In this document: piece by piece, positions 1-8,997 of the stretch
How the letters are laid out: every line of letters begins with the position of its first letter
Numbering within the stretch: position 1 is the first letter of the stretch
Program-made: the position numbers and the translations under genes
Notes under the pieces: generated by a model
What the model was told of the DNA's origin: nothing
Seen by the model: the letters and a program-made list of their open reading frames with translations, nothing else
Databases searched by the model: none
DNA from: an uncultured Flavobacteriaceae bacterium
GTDB taxonomy: Bacteria; Bacteroidota; Bacteroidia; Flavobacteriales; Flavobacteriaceae
Direction of reading: 5' to 3'
Assembly: GCA_905182835.1 (NCBI GenBank)
Contig: CAJJDI010000002.1
Location: 1-64,000, forward strand
Length of the DNA: 64,000 nucleotides

Positions 1-396
1 AATTGGAACATTTTCAATAACAGCAAAAGGAACTTCAATATCTTCTTCAACCTCATCAATTTCAAGGTCTTCTATTTCTATTTCTTCTTCCTGATCAGTT
101 TCTGTAGACTCTATAACCGTTTCCTCAACCTCTTCTTCATCTTCTACAACCTCAATAACTTCAGGAGCTACTGGTGGTGGTGGTGGTGGTGGTGGTGGCA
201 CAACCTGCTCAAGTAAAGGTATTTCCTCATCATCAAGCTCATCCATGTTTACGGTACCTATATCAATAGCAGATTTATCATATACTTTCCAGTTGATAGT
301 TGTGTAAGATAAAAACACCATCAAAGCTAATCCTAGTGCAAAATACAGTGAAGCATTTCTAGTAATATCTGCTTTTGGATTTTTTTTAGACTCCAT
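1..396 (-). CDS. tonB: Energy transducer TonB, N-terminal part (cut by window edge)
   Basis: This reading frame is missing from the ORF track because it runs off the left edge. It is open from an ATG at 396 to base 1 (132 codons). The translation begins MESKKNPKADITRN, followed by one membrane helix at about residues 16-35, then an acidic stretch, a run of nine prolines and a long Glu/Val-rich segment. This is the anchor-plus-Pro/Glu spacer layout of TonB, which carries proton-motive-force energy from ExbB/ExbD across the periplasm to outer-membrane receptors. The C-terminal receptor-binding domain lies outside the window. exbB and exbD homologues are at 50-52 kb. The neighbours vanZ-gcvH-sprA fit a flavobacterial tonB locus. 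The family call is firm; the substrate receptor is unknown. Confidence 0.9.
   Translation of the reverse strand, partial: MESKKNPKADITRNASLYFALGLALMVFLSYTTINWKVYDKSAIDIGTVNMDELDDEEIPLLEQVVPPPPPPPPPVAPEVIEVVEDEEEVEETVIESTETDQEEEIEIEDLEIDEVEEDIEVPFAVIENVPI
172..198. repeat. Trinucleotide repeat (tgg)9 encoding a proline run in TonB
   Basis: Nine uninterrupted tgg units on the plus strand read as nine CCA proline codons in the minus-strand tonB frame. Because the unit is three bases, copy-number change would lengthen or shorten the periplasmic spacer without shifting the frame. Confidence 0.85.
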
Positions 397-465
397 ATTT
401 TATTTTTTTGATTGTGGTTTGGTAAAATAACCAATTTTTTGAATAAAAAACAAGTGATTATAATT

Positions 466-822
466 TTAAATCTTTCTTTCTTTTAAACTAAAATATATGT
501 ATGCTAATAGAATTCCTAGTAAATTAAATACAATATCTAACAATTCAGCATTTCTTGAGAGTGTTAAATATTTTTGTCCGAATTCAATAAAAATACTAAA
601 GATCAAAGCAAAAATAAACAAATAGAATAATGCTTTTTTTTCAAAAAAATAATTGAAAGAATTTTTCCATAAAAAAGTAAAAAGTAAAAATGAAATAAAA
701 TGAGCTAATTTATCATTCAATTGAAGACCTTCAACTCTAATGGTCTCAGACTCTGACAGGCCTAAGAAAATAATTAAAGCACTGTATACTAATGCGAAAA
801 TTAAATTAATCTTACTCACCAA
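466..822 (-). CDS. VanZ-like small membrane protein
   Basis: 118 residues with about four predicted membrane helices. The motif NDKLAHFISF after the first helix and FIEFGQKYLTLSRNAE near the third match the VanZ-like family, named after a teicoplanin-resistance protein but mostly of unknown function. The start codon lies inside the end of gcvH (11-base overlap), so the two genes are translationally coupled. The gene sits between gcvH and tonB at the end of the ruvA-sprA-gcvH run. No catalytic role can be read from the sequence, and nothing specifically suggests antibiotic resistance. Confidence 0.8.
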   Translation of the reverse strand: MVSKINLIFALVYSALIIFLGLSESETIRVEGLQLNDKLAHFISFLLFTFLWKNSFNYFFEKKALFYLFIFALIFSIFIEFGQKYLTLSRNAELLDIVFNLLGILLAYIYFSLKERKI

Positions 823-1192
823 TCATCTCTTTATATTCTTCAGCAGACATTAAACTTTCAACCTGAGAAGCATTACTAATTTGGACTTTTATCAGCCAAC
901 CGTCACCATATGGATCATCATTTACTTTTTCTGGTTCACTTTCAAGCAAATCATTAAATTCAATAATTTCACCAGATAGTGGCAAAAATAAATCAGAAAC
1001 CGTCTTTACCGCTTCCACAGATCCAAAAACCTCTTCTGCTTCAAATTTCTCACCGACAGTATCGACTTCAACATAAACTATATCTCCTAGTTCACCTTGA
1101 GCAAAATCTGTAATTCCAATGATCGCAATATCATTTTCAATTAATACCCATTCGTGATCTTTAGTGTATTTTAAATTTAAAGGTGTGCTCAT
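812..1192 (-). CDS. gcvH: Glycine cleavage system H protein
   Basis: 126 residues, the normal length for GcvH. It is the lipoylated carrier that shuttles the aminomethyl group between the P, T and L proteins of the glycine cleavage complex in the cytoplasm. Visible features are the opening LKYTKDHEWV, the ITDFAQGELGDIVYVE strand region, and the lipoylation motif GSVEAVKTVSDL, in which the Lys of EAVKTVS (near residue 63) is the lipoyl site. It starts 17 bases after sprA and overlaps vanZ. The other glycine cleavage genes are not in the window, so H is encoded apart from its partners. Confidence 0.96.
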   Translation of the reverse strand: MSTPLNLKYTKDHEWVLIENDIAIIGITDFAQGELGDIVYVEVDTVGEKFEAEEVFGSVEAVKTVSDLFLPLSGEIIEFNDLLESEPEKVNDDPYGDGWLIKVQISNASQVESLMSAEEYKEMIGE

Positions 1193-1209
1193 TTATTATA
1201 TATATTAAA

Positions 1210-4200
1210 TTAATTACCAAAATTATATCTCATAGTAAATCCTGATCTTATCGTTGTTTGTGGAAATGCTGTTGATATAGCATATTCTGAAAAAGAATAA
1301 TCAAAATAAAATATACCAGTTAAATTCCTGCTAAAATCATAATCTGCAGAATATTTAAAATTCCATATTGTTTGACCAGATGTTACTTGATTATTATCTA
1401 AGTCCAAATATCTAATAATTGTTTTATTATTCCTAACAGAAAGGTCTAATTTCATGTTTAAATCACTTTTTATAATTTGATTAGCTCCCGCTAAACTAGA
1501 ATTTATTTTTAGGTCTTTTACCCTATATCCAAATCCAAAAATATATTCATTTCCTTGTATTTCAGTTAATAGATTGTTATCAAAACTTAAAGACAATAAT
1601 CTGTCTTTTTTAACTTCAGCCAAAATCTTTACTGAATTTTTCATTTCAAAATCTAACTTAAATAATGGACTGAATTGTTCCATCAAATTGATGTTACTAT
1701 ATAAAAATTCATTTTTATAATTATTAGATTGGTCTAACACATTTGGATTTTGAGAGCTAAACTCCAAATCAGGGTTTCCAGCGCTATAATCTAGATTAGA
1801 CCTGAATTGATTTATAGTATACATCGCATTATAACCATGTGAGATTGAAAGTCTTTTAAAGTTCTTTTTGAACCACTTTAACTTCATTAGGCCAGTGTAT
1901 TTTAAAGTCCAGTTAGGAATAGGAACATTTCGAAATGCACCCATATTAGAACTAGACGGGTCAGCCCCACTGTAGGCTGATAAAAATGCTGGTAATAAAA
2001 CTGATTGATTAGTTTTTCCGTAACCTAACGGAAAGCTAGTTAAGTCTCCATTTTCGAAGTTATTAGGGTTAGAAAAATCAATTCCAGCATCTAAAGCCAA
2101 TCTTCTTGCTATAATTAAACGGTTTTCCCTAAACGCCTCAAATGTATCTGAACTATTTTCATCACTTGTAGAGAATGCTGTTTTAATAAGTACAGTCGAG
2201 ATATTGAAATTCCCTAAAGTATTTTGGATTAGAGGATTATAATCATCACTAAATCCATCACCATTTTCATCTATAGTATTGAAATTTTCTGTTAGATTTT
2301 CAGAATATGTTCTCCCTGCAGTTAAATCTATTTTCAGATCTCTTATAGGAGTTAAATTTGCCGAAAAAGTTAAATTTTTGTTGGTAACTTCCGTGTATTG
2401 TTGATTGAAATCAGGAAATACCGTTAACCATCCATTTCTTGCCGCTAAATATCTAATGTCTCTTTGACTACCAAAAACATAACCGATCGAAGGCTTAAAA
2501 GAGCCTACAAAATCTGGTGTTTGTAAATACCCTGGCAAAAATGAACCATTGTTTTCTGAATAGTTAACCTGTATTCTTTTAACGCTCGTTATTAAATCAA
2601 TTAAAGTGTTTTTAAAATTAAATTTTTTACTAGAAGGTGAATTCCTTTGGCTTGGACTAGAGTTTTTACCTCCAGATGATCTACTGTTTTTCTTGACTAA
2701 ACCAATATACCTGTAGAATTTTAGCATATCTAAAGAGCTATTGATATTATGAGTGTTTGCATTAGATATAGTATTCCCTAGGTCATAGGTTTCTCCATTC
2801 AAAGTTAAATTTCCAAATAAATCAGATCCTTTTTGCCATTGAAAATCACCTGTATATGAATATGAGGCTCTTAAGAAACTAAAGGTTGGTATTTTATTTA
2901 AAGGCAATTCATAATTAATTGCAAATTGCTGAGTTTGTCTATTGGGGTCTCCAATGTCAAAGAATTTATCAAAAACATCCAGAGAAGAGTCTTGGGCACC
3001 ATTTATATTGTCATCTAAAAAATAATTTTTTACGATATTATTATTAGAAGCGTTATAGCTTAAGTTAAGACCATCACTTAGGACATAGTTAAAATTATAT
3101 TGTAAATCAAAATTATAATTTCTTCTAAAGAGTTCGTTAACCGAAATATTATCACCTGTTAATTCAGATTCTCTGAACTTTTGTCTATTAAATTGTCTTA
3201 TAAAATCAGTGTTAATAGAAATATTTGTGGGTAATAAATTAAAATTAATGTCTTTTAAGATTTTAAAATATTTACCAGTAAATAAAGAATCATTTTTCTT
3301 AAATGGTTCTAGTTTTACCGAATTGAAATTAAAATTATATGTAGCCCCAGCTCTAACATTTTGATCTAATAAGTCTTCTATTTCATAATCCCTGTGCTCT
3401 ACTTGATTATAAGAGTAGTTAAAAGTTAAATTTTCAACATCATAAAATTTTGACTTTCCCTCCCCTGATCTTTGTTTATTAACGCCAATAAAGTTTATAC
3501 TTTTTCTTTTTGTATAGTCCTCTGATCGCTCGAGTATATTATTTTTTTCTGCAGTATTTTCTGCTGAGTTTAATCTACTTTGTAATTTAATATCTTTATA
3601 CTGTTGATCGTATTCTGGGGTAATTAATTCTTCACTAACTCCAAAATTAAATGGGATAGAAACTCCCCATTTTTCTGGTAGTAACTGACCAACATTAATA
3701 TTTGAAACTAAATCATATTGTCTCTTATCTTCTATATCTCTTTCATTAGGCCCCTGCTCAATACTACCAAACCCGCTAGTGCTTTGTCTTCCTGTAGCGC
3801 TTAAACTTAAAAAATCTGCAATGTTAGTGTCTAGGGTAATCGTTGCTGCCCACCCACCTTCGTTATCCATGTCAGACAATCTCAATTCGTTAAACCATAC
3901 TGTTCCGCAGACATCCATATTGTCTTGTCTCGGGTTTTTAACTCCAACCATTAAGGTTCTAATATCACCAAAATTAGGATTCCCTTTAATAGACACCCTG
4001 TGCTGCCCCATTTGATATTCTGAGAACTCATTAACTGGCTCAACTACTAAATCATCTCCAAAAACATTGTAGAAAATTGGATCTTCATTAGCTAAAGTTC
4101 CATTAGTAATTCCTAACGCTTTTATGGATTCAAGAATTTCTATTGGTAAATTAATTTCATTGATTTCCGGCCAAACAGATTGAGGATCTAAAGTGTTAGA

Positions 4201-7200
4201 AGAAGATCTCTGTAAGGGTACTTCGATTTGATAATAGTTTTGAGTTAAATCATTACCCATTCTTATAAAACCAACAATATCTCCATCTGATAACCCTGGG
4301 TTTGCTCCTTCTTCAGCATGTATAAACATTCTTAATCTTTTATACTGCCTCATATCAACATTGATATTCTTATAAACAGCTCTTGAATCCTCCGTTTCTA
4401 AAGCACAAACGTCTAGCACTAATGATTGTTCGTTTTGTCTTACAATAGTGTTGTTATTGTTAAATTGCTCTCTTTCTACGCCTGGAGGAGAAACATAACT
4501 CTCTTCATTTTCCTGTATACCAATAACTCCTACATTAATTGATGTAATGTCGTTATTATTATTAGGCTCTTCATCTAGAGTTAATTGATATTTTCTCCAA
4601 TCACTTCTAACCAATTCTAGTGTACCAAACCTAAATGTTGTGTTATCAGTAAATTCATTCAAATACATTCTTATAAATCTAATAGATCTAAAGTCCGATA
4701 TACCTCCAACAGTATTTGTAGGCTCATTAACTGGGATTCTAAATTGATACCATTTAATTGTTTCCGTTGTTCCGTTAGGTAAGGTTACAGTTTTTTCTTT
4801 TCTGTCTTTAATAAACTCATTGTTTATATCAGACAAAGAGTTTGGATTAATGTTGACTTCATATTCAAAGTAACTATCAATAGTATTCATAGTGTTATCT
4901 CTATTGATATCTTCTGCGTCTGGTTGTGTAGTTGAACCTCTATTCGTGTTTGTAAATATTTCTGGTGAATTTCCTTCAACACCGTTATATTTTTTATACC
5001 TATTTAAAATACCACCGTCCTCGTTTAAAAAATAATTATAATTATCATTTGAAGGATCTTCAAGAGCTGAATAAGAAGGAAACCTAACTGATTCATCCTG
5101 ATCATCATAACCATCTAAACCTACATCTTGATTTTCTCTTTCTTCCCCTAATGTCGAAAACGCGTAAATTAAAGATTGATTTTGTGGCACTACCGCACCC
5201 CATGTAGTTTCATTTAATAAACTTATGTCCCCATCTTCAGGCAAGCCATTTTCATACTGTTTTCTGCCATCTTTTAAAATATCTTCAGAGATGTTTCCTA
5301 AATTAAAAGTAAGTTTTCCTCCAGAGTTGTTTAAATTATCAATAAACGGATCTTGCAGCCAAAACTCTATGTATTCTACATTTGATTGCTCAAAATCAGT
5401 TGTAGTAATTTGTCTAGTAATTCCAGCCCAACTATTTGAAGGATTAAGTAAGCTGTTTTCAGAATTTTCTGGGTTCATATTATATGGACCTCTTTCTTCT
5501 GGGTAATAATTTAAATCTAAGGAATTAATTACAGAAAGTTGACCTTGAACAATATCAACCTGCGGGAAAATTTCATCTATAAAAATCCTGCGCGTATATG
5601 GGTTTGAAATATCATTATCATTTATATCAGTTGGCCTAAGGCTACTATAAAAAATCGGATCAATTGAGTACCAGTTTAATAGAGCTCGATCATATCCGTT
5701 CTGAATTCCATTAGCATCTTCAGCTCCATCATTGTATATTAATCCTAAATCTTTAGGTCTACTAGACAAAGACCACCCTTGAGTACTCATTAAATCTATA
5801 ATATTTTGAGTCCCTTCAAAATCATCAACATAGGACGTAACCTCCCCTTTAAAATCAGTCCCCTTAGGTGCTCCAGGGACTAAATACGCTACCTCTCCCC
5901 TAATAGATAAGTTTGAAGGAACATCCGTTTCAATGGTTGGGTACTTATTGATCAATCTTGTTAACAAAGGTACTTCAGTTGCAAAATTTCCATTAAAGCC
6001 AAATATTGTATTGTTAATAGGCTCTGTACCGTAATTTGCTTTTTGAGTTACTGGTCTTTCATTTAAGTTTAAAAATGTACCACCTATTAAAAAATTCTCA
6101 TTAAACTGATGTTCCACATTAAAACCTGTGAATCTTTTTGTTTGTTGTCCAAATGTTGCATTGTTTTCTACGCTGACGTTGATAGGGGTTCCTGAAGATT
6201 GAAGAGCTGGATCAAGAATTTGGACTGTTCCTAATTGATAATTCACAGTATAGTCAACCCCTTCAACTAATACTCTCCCTCCTGCAGTAACATTAACTGA
6301 CCCTCTAGGGACATTGTATGCCCCTATTGGTATTCCCGAGCCACTAGAGGATTTATATTTTCCAGTAATTTGAAATTTATTCTTTTCAGATTCTTGAAGG
6401 GCAATTGTTTTTGAAGACTTATAAAGAGAGGAGTAAACGTATTTTTTTTGATTTAAATTATAATCGTCTGTTATTTCTTGATTTCCGTCATAATTTTCAT
6501 TGGGATTTAATCTTAATTTTTCAAATAAAAATTTTCCAAATGGTTCCACTTTTGTGAAAATAATTTTTCCATTATTTTGTAAAACTGTTATCCCGGGAAC
6601 AAAATCAAAAAAACCGTCTCCGTTTAATTGCGGATCATTATTAGAGTTTAGTCTATCAAAATTAAACAGGTTTAAAAGTGGTGTTTCACTAAGGTTTAAT
6701 TCATTCGTGTTGCTACTTGGAAAGGGGGTTCCTTCGACTGGAGTTATATAATTTAAAGGAGATGATTCATTATAAAAAATATTTAATTTAAACCCGTCTT
6801 CGTCTAATTGAAATGACCCTGTATTATAAATATTTTTCATCATCAAATCCCACATGGGCTCATCAACACTACTTACGGTGCTTTTTAATAATTTCACTAT
6901 TAAGTTATTATTGTTAACTACAGGGTTAGAGTCGTTATTATCTGCTATTTCAGTGGCCTGTACCCCATCATTGGCAAATTCACCAACTTGAAATACTTGA
7001 TCGCCGATAGTGTATTGAAAAGCAACCGCGAGTATTTCATCATTTGCCATTTTTTGATTTAATGAAATATAACCTAGTTGAGTATTAACCGAATAGTCAG
7101 AACCTAGAATTAATTTTTTAGCATTTTCTAATTTACCATAATCAAAACCTTCATTTACGTTTGGTAGAAGAATTCCAGATTGTATGGTTGCGATATCTCG

Positions 7201-8376
7201 AACAGAATTAGTTAATTGTGAATTTGCTTGACCAATAATCATTGGATTAAATCCATTGTTTGCATTGTCAGGATTTGAGTTAGGCCCTACAAAAACATTA
7301 ACATCAGAAGATAAAGATGAAGACTCCCCTAAATCTTGAAATCCAACAATATTTCTAACATTTTCTACCCTATTATTTCTATTGGTTATCCAAACTTCTG
7401 TTCTAGTAATTTGAATATTAGAATTTATAAAAGGATAGTTCACTAAAGCTTCATTATATTTATTTCTAAAAGCATGACTAAGAAAAAAATGTCTGTTTTC
7501 ATCATAATCTAAAGCTCTAAATTGAAATTCCTCAATAGTTCCTCCTCCCTGTGCAACCACTGTTTTGGCTTCTGACTTTTGTTCAGAAAAAACTGCAGTA
7601 ACTTTAGTTTTTCCAAATTGAAGTTCAGTTTTAAAGCCAAACAAACTTTGTGCCCCAGATATCAAAGAGCTGTTTAAAGGCATACTTACATTCCCTACTT
7701 CTATTTTTTTTATAATATCATCTTCTGAAGGCTCATATTGAATTTGCATTAGGTTTTGAAAATCGAAAGTAGACTGTGTGTCAAAATTTGCATTTACCTG
7801 TACCCTAGTCCCTACTTTTCCCAGTAAACTTAACCCAATTCTTTGGTCAAAATCAAATGAAAAATTGCTTCTATTTCTGGGTGAAAATGAAGGATTGTCC
7901 TGCTTAGTATATAAAATACCTAAATCAATCTCTAAAGACCCTTGGGGTACAACTTCAATTGTATTTCCTCCAAAAATTGATTCAAATAATTTAGAGTTAA
8001 CATATATTTCTGGAATTAAATTTCTTTGTAAATCTTCAGACCCATCTAATCTTCCTTCTGCAGCATTAATTTTGTCCTTATAGTAATTTTTTAGGTTTTC
8101 ATTTAAAATAAGCTCTTCATACTCCTCTGGAGATAAAATAACAGGATAGTTTATATTAAAATTACCTACAGATTGATTAAAGAAATACCTGTCACTAGCG
8201 GGATCATATATATAATTTTCAATTATACTTGAAGGGTTTTCTAACTCAATATCTGTTGTTGAAAAATCTTCACTTACTTGAACCTGAGAATAAATAGAGT
8301 TTACAGATAGTGGTATAATTACACTAAGGAAGAGTATATTAAATTTATTAAAAATTATATTTTTAAATATATTCAA
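1210..8376 (-). CDS. sprA: Cell surface protein SprA, type IX secretion translocon
   Basis: 2388 residues, within the usual 2300-2500 range of flavobacterial SprA, by far the largest protein here. It begins with a signal peptide (hydrophobic segment near residues 12-30, ending NSIYSQ) and consists mainly of alternating beta-strand sequence that ends in a typical outer-membrane terminal strand (RSGFTMRYNFGN). Conserved stretches include RIGLSLLGKVGTRVQVNANF near residues 180-200 and WFNELRLSDMDNEGGWA in the middle. In the family, SprA forms the giant outer-membrane barrel through which the type IX system exports proteins carrying C-terminal signals, including gliding adhesins. It lies 6 bases after ruvA and 17 before gcvH, so it is probably transcribed from the ruvA side. 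Several plus-strand ORFs inside it are shadows. Confidence 0.97.
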   Translation of the reverse strand: MNIFKNIIFNKFNILFLSVIIPLSVNSIYSQVQVSEDFSTTDIELENPSSIIENYIYDPASDRYFFNQSVGNFNINYPVILSPEEYEELILNENLKNYYKDKINAAEGRLDGSEDLQRNLIPEIYVNSKLFESIFGGNTIEVVPQGSLEIDLGILYTKQDNPSFSPRNRSNFSFDFDQRIGLSLLGKVGTRVQVNANFDTQSTFDFQNLMQIQYEPSEDDIIKKIEVGNVSMPLNSSLISGAQSLFGFKTELQFGKTKVTAVFSEQKSEAKTVVAQGGGTIEEFQFRALDYDENRHFFLSHAFRNKYNEALVNYPFINSNIQITRTEVWITNRNNRVENVRNIVGFQDLGESSSLSSDVNVFVGPNSNPDNANNGFNPMIIGQANSQLTNSVRDIATIQSGILLPNVNEGFDYGKLENAKKLILGSDYSVNTQLGYISLNQKMANDEILAVAFQYTIGDQVFQVGEFANDGVQATEIADNNDSNPVVNNNNLIVKLLKSTVSSVDEPMWDLMMKNIYNTGSFQLDEDGFKLNIFYNESSPLNYITPVEGTPFPSSNTNELNLSETPLLNLFNFDRLNSNNDPQLNGDGFFDFVPGITVLQNNGKIIFTKVEPFGKFLFEKLRLNPNENYDGNQEITDDYNLNQKKYVYSSLYKSSKTIALQESEKNKFQITGKYKSSSGSGIPIGAYNVPRGSVNVTAGGRVLVEGVDYTVNYQLGTVQILDPALQSSGTPINVSVENNATFGQQTKRFTGFNVEHQFNENFLIGGTFLNLNERPVTQKANYGTEPINNTIFGFNGNFATEVPLLTRLINKYPTIETDVPSNLSIRGEVAYLVPGAPKGTDFKGEVTSYVDDFEGTQNIIDLMSTQGWSLSSRPKDLGLIYNDGAEDANGIQNGYDRALLNWYSIDPIFYSSLRPTDINDNDISNPYTRRIFIDEIFPQVDIVQGQLSVINSLDLNYYPEERGPYNMNPENSENSLLNPSNSWAGITRQITTTDFEQSNVEYIEFWLQDPFIDNLNNSGGKLTFNLGNISEDILKDGRKQYENGLPEDGDISLLNETTWGAVVPQNQSLIYAFSTLGEERENQDVGLDGYDDQDESVRFPSYSALEDPSNDNYNYFLNEDGGILNRYKKYNGVEGNSPEIFTNTNRGSTTQPDAEDINRDNTMNTIDSYFEYEVNINPNSLSDINNEFIKDRKEKTVTLPNGTTETIKWYQFRIPVNEPTNTVGGISDFRSIRFIRMYLNEFTDNTTFRFGTLELVRSDWRKYQLTLDEEPNNNNDITSINVGVIGIQENEESYVSPPGVEREQFNNNNTIVRQNEQSLVLDVCALETEDSRAVYKNINVDMRQYKRLRMFIHAEEGANPGLSDGDIVGFIRMGNDLTQNYYQIEVPLQRSSSNTLDPQSVWPEINEINLPIEILESIKALGITNGTLANEDPIFYNVFGDDLVVEPVNEFSEYQMGQHRVSIKGNPNFGDIRTLMVGVKNPRQDNMDVCGTVWFNELRLSDMDNEGGWAATITLDTNIADFLSLSATGRQSTSGFGSIEQGPNERDIEDKRQYDLVSNINVGQLLPEKWGVSIPFNFGVSEELITPEYDQQYKDIKLQSRLNSAENTAEKNNILERSEDYTKRKSINFIGVNKQRSGEGKSKFYDVENLTFNYSYNQVEHRDYEIEDLLDQNVRAGATYNFNFNSVKLEPFKKNDSLFTGKYFKILKDINFNLLPTNISINTDFIRQFNRQKFRESELTGDNISVNELFRRNYNFDLQYNFNYVLSDGLNLSYNASNNNIVKNYFLDDNINGAQDSSLDVFDKFFDIGDPNRQTQQFAINYELPLNKIPTFSFLRASYSYTGDFQWQKGSDLFGNLTLNGETYDLGNTISNANTHNINSSLDMLKFYRYIGLVKKNSRSSGGKNSSPSQRNSPSSKKFNFKNTLIDLITSVKRIQVNYSENNGSFLPGYLQTPDFVGSFKPSIGYVFGSQRDIRYLAARNGWLTVFPDFNQQYTEVTNKNLTFSANLTPIRDLKIDLTAGRTYSENLTENFNTIDENGDGFSDDYNPLIQNTLGNFNISTVLIKTAFSTSDENSSDTFEAFRENRLIIARRLALDAGIDFSNPNNFENGDLTSFPLGYGKTNQSVLLPAFLSAYSGADPSSSNMGAFRNVPIPNWTLKYTGLMKLKWFKKNFKRLSISHGYNAMYTINQFRSNLDYSAGNPDLEFSSQNPNVLDQSNNYKNEFLYSNINLMEQFSPLFKLDFEMKNSVKILAEVKKDRLLSLSFDNNLLTEIQGNEYIFGFGYRVKDLKINSSLAGANQIIKSDLNMKLDLSVRNNKTIIRYLDLDNNQVTSGQTIWNFKYSADYDFSRNLTGIFYFDYSFSEYAISTAFPQTTIRSGFTMRYNFGN

Positions 8377-8382
8377 AGTAAA

Positions 8383-8967
8383 TTATAAGTTTTTCAAAGC
8401 CTCTTTAATTATAAATTCAATCGACGCTTCTGCATTATCTAACATGATTTTATCAACTAATTTTTCAGAAGTTTTTTTGTTAATTCCGAGCACTTCTAAA
8501 GCAGATAACGCTTCTTCTTTAGCTGTATTGTTGTTTTGGAAAGAAATATTATCATCAATATCATATATTTTTAAGACTTTGTCTTTTAATTCAATTATAA
8601 CTCTTTGAGAGGTTTTTAGTCCAATTCCTTTAACAGATTGAATCATAGCTGAGTCTCCAATCGAAATTCCTTGAATTATTTGTTGTGGTGAAAGGGAAGA
8701 TAACATTGTTCTTGCAATACTAGCCCCAATTCCACTTACCGAAATAAGCAATCTAAATATTTCTCTCTCTTTTAAACCGTAGAATCCAAATAATGTATGT
8801 GAGTCTTCTTTTATTTGAAGATGAGTGTATAATTGTAAATTTTCTTTGTCTGGAATAGCAGAAAATGTATTTAAAGAAATATTAATTAAATATCCTACCC
8901 CGTTTACGTCAATAATAACACTTGTAGGAGATTTTTCTACTAATTTTCCTTTTATATGTGTTATCAT
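8383..8967 (-). CDS. ruvA: Holliday junction branch migration protein RuvA
   Basis: 194 residues, the normal RuvA length. The opening MITHIKGKLVEKSPTSVIID is the domain I barrel. Helix-hairpin-helix motifs follow near residues 70-130 (LISVSGIGASIARTMLSS and IQSVKGIGLKTSQRVIIELK). A flexible acidic linker leads to the C-terminal domain III (EEALSALEVLGINKK), which contacts RuvB. RuvA clamps the four-way junction in recombination repair, while RuvB (12.3-13.3 kb) supplies the motor. The gene lies between maeB and sprA, with its own candidate promoter in the 30-base gap upstream. Confidence 0.97.
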   Translation of the reverse strand: MITHIKGKLVEKSPTSVIIDVNGVGYLINISLNTFSAIPDKENLQLYTHLQIKEDSHTLFGFYGLKEREIFRLLISVSGIGASIARTMLSSLSPQQIIQGISIGDSAMIQSVKGIGLKTSQRVIIELKDKVLKIYDIDDNISFQNNNTAKEEALSALEVLGINKKTSEKLVDKIMLDNAEASIEFIIKEALKNL

Positions 8968-8983
8968 AATTTAAATTTTAAGT

Positions 8984-8991
8984 CAAATTTA
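8984..8991 (-). promoter_or_regulatory. Candidate -7 promoter element for ruvA-sprA-gcvH
   Basis: On the minus strand the gap between maeB and ruvA contains TAAATTTG, a match to the Bacteroidota -7 element TAnnTTTG, 16 bases before the ruvA ATG. No TTTG -33 element is found at the usual 19-20 base spacing, so this may be a weak internal promoter that supplements read-through from maeB. Confidence 0.4.
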
Positions 8992-8997
8992 GTTAAT

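Noticed and set aside
466-822. Antibiotic (teicoplanin) resistance by the VanZ-like gene
   Set aside because: The family name comes from one resistance cluster; here the gene is in a core gcvH-sprA context with no other van genes, so no resistance role is claimed.
3779-8083. Four plus-strand ORFs of 78-101 codons inside sprA
   Set aside because: They lie opposite a clearly conserved 2388-residue gene, have Ser/Pro/Leu-rich shadow composition and show no family pattern.
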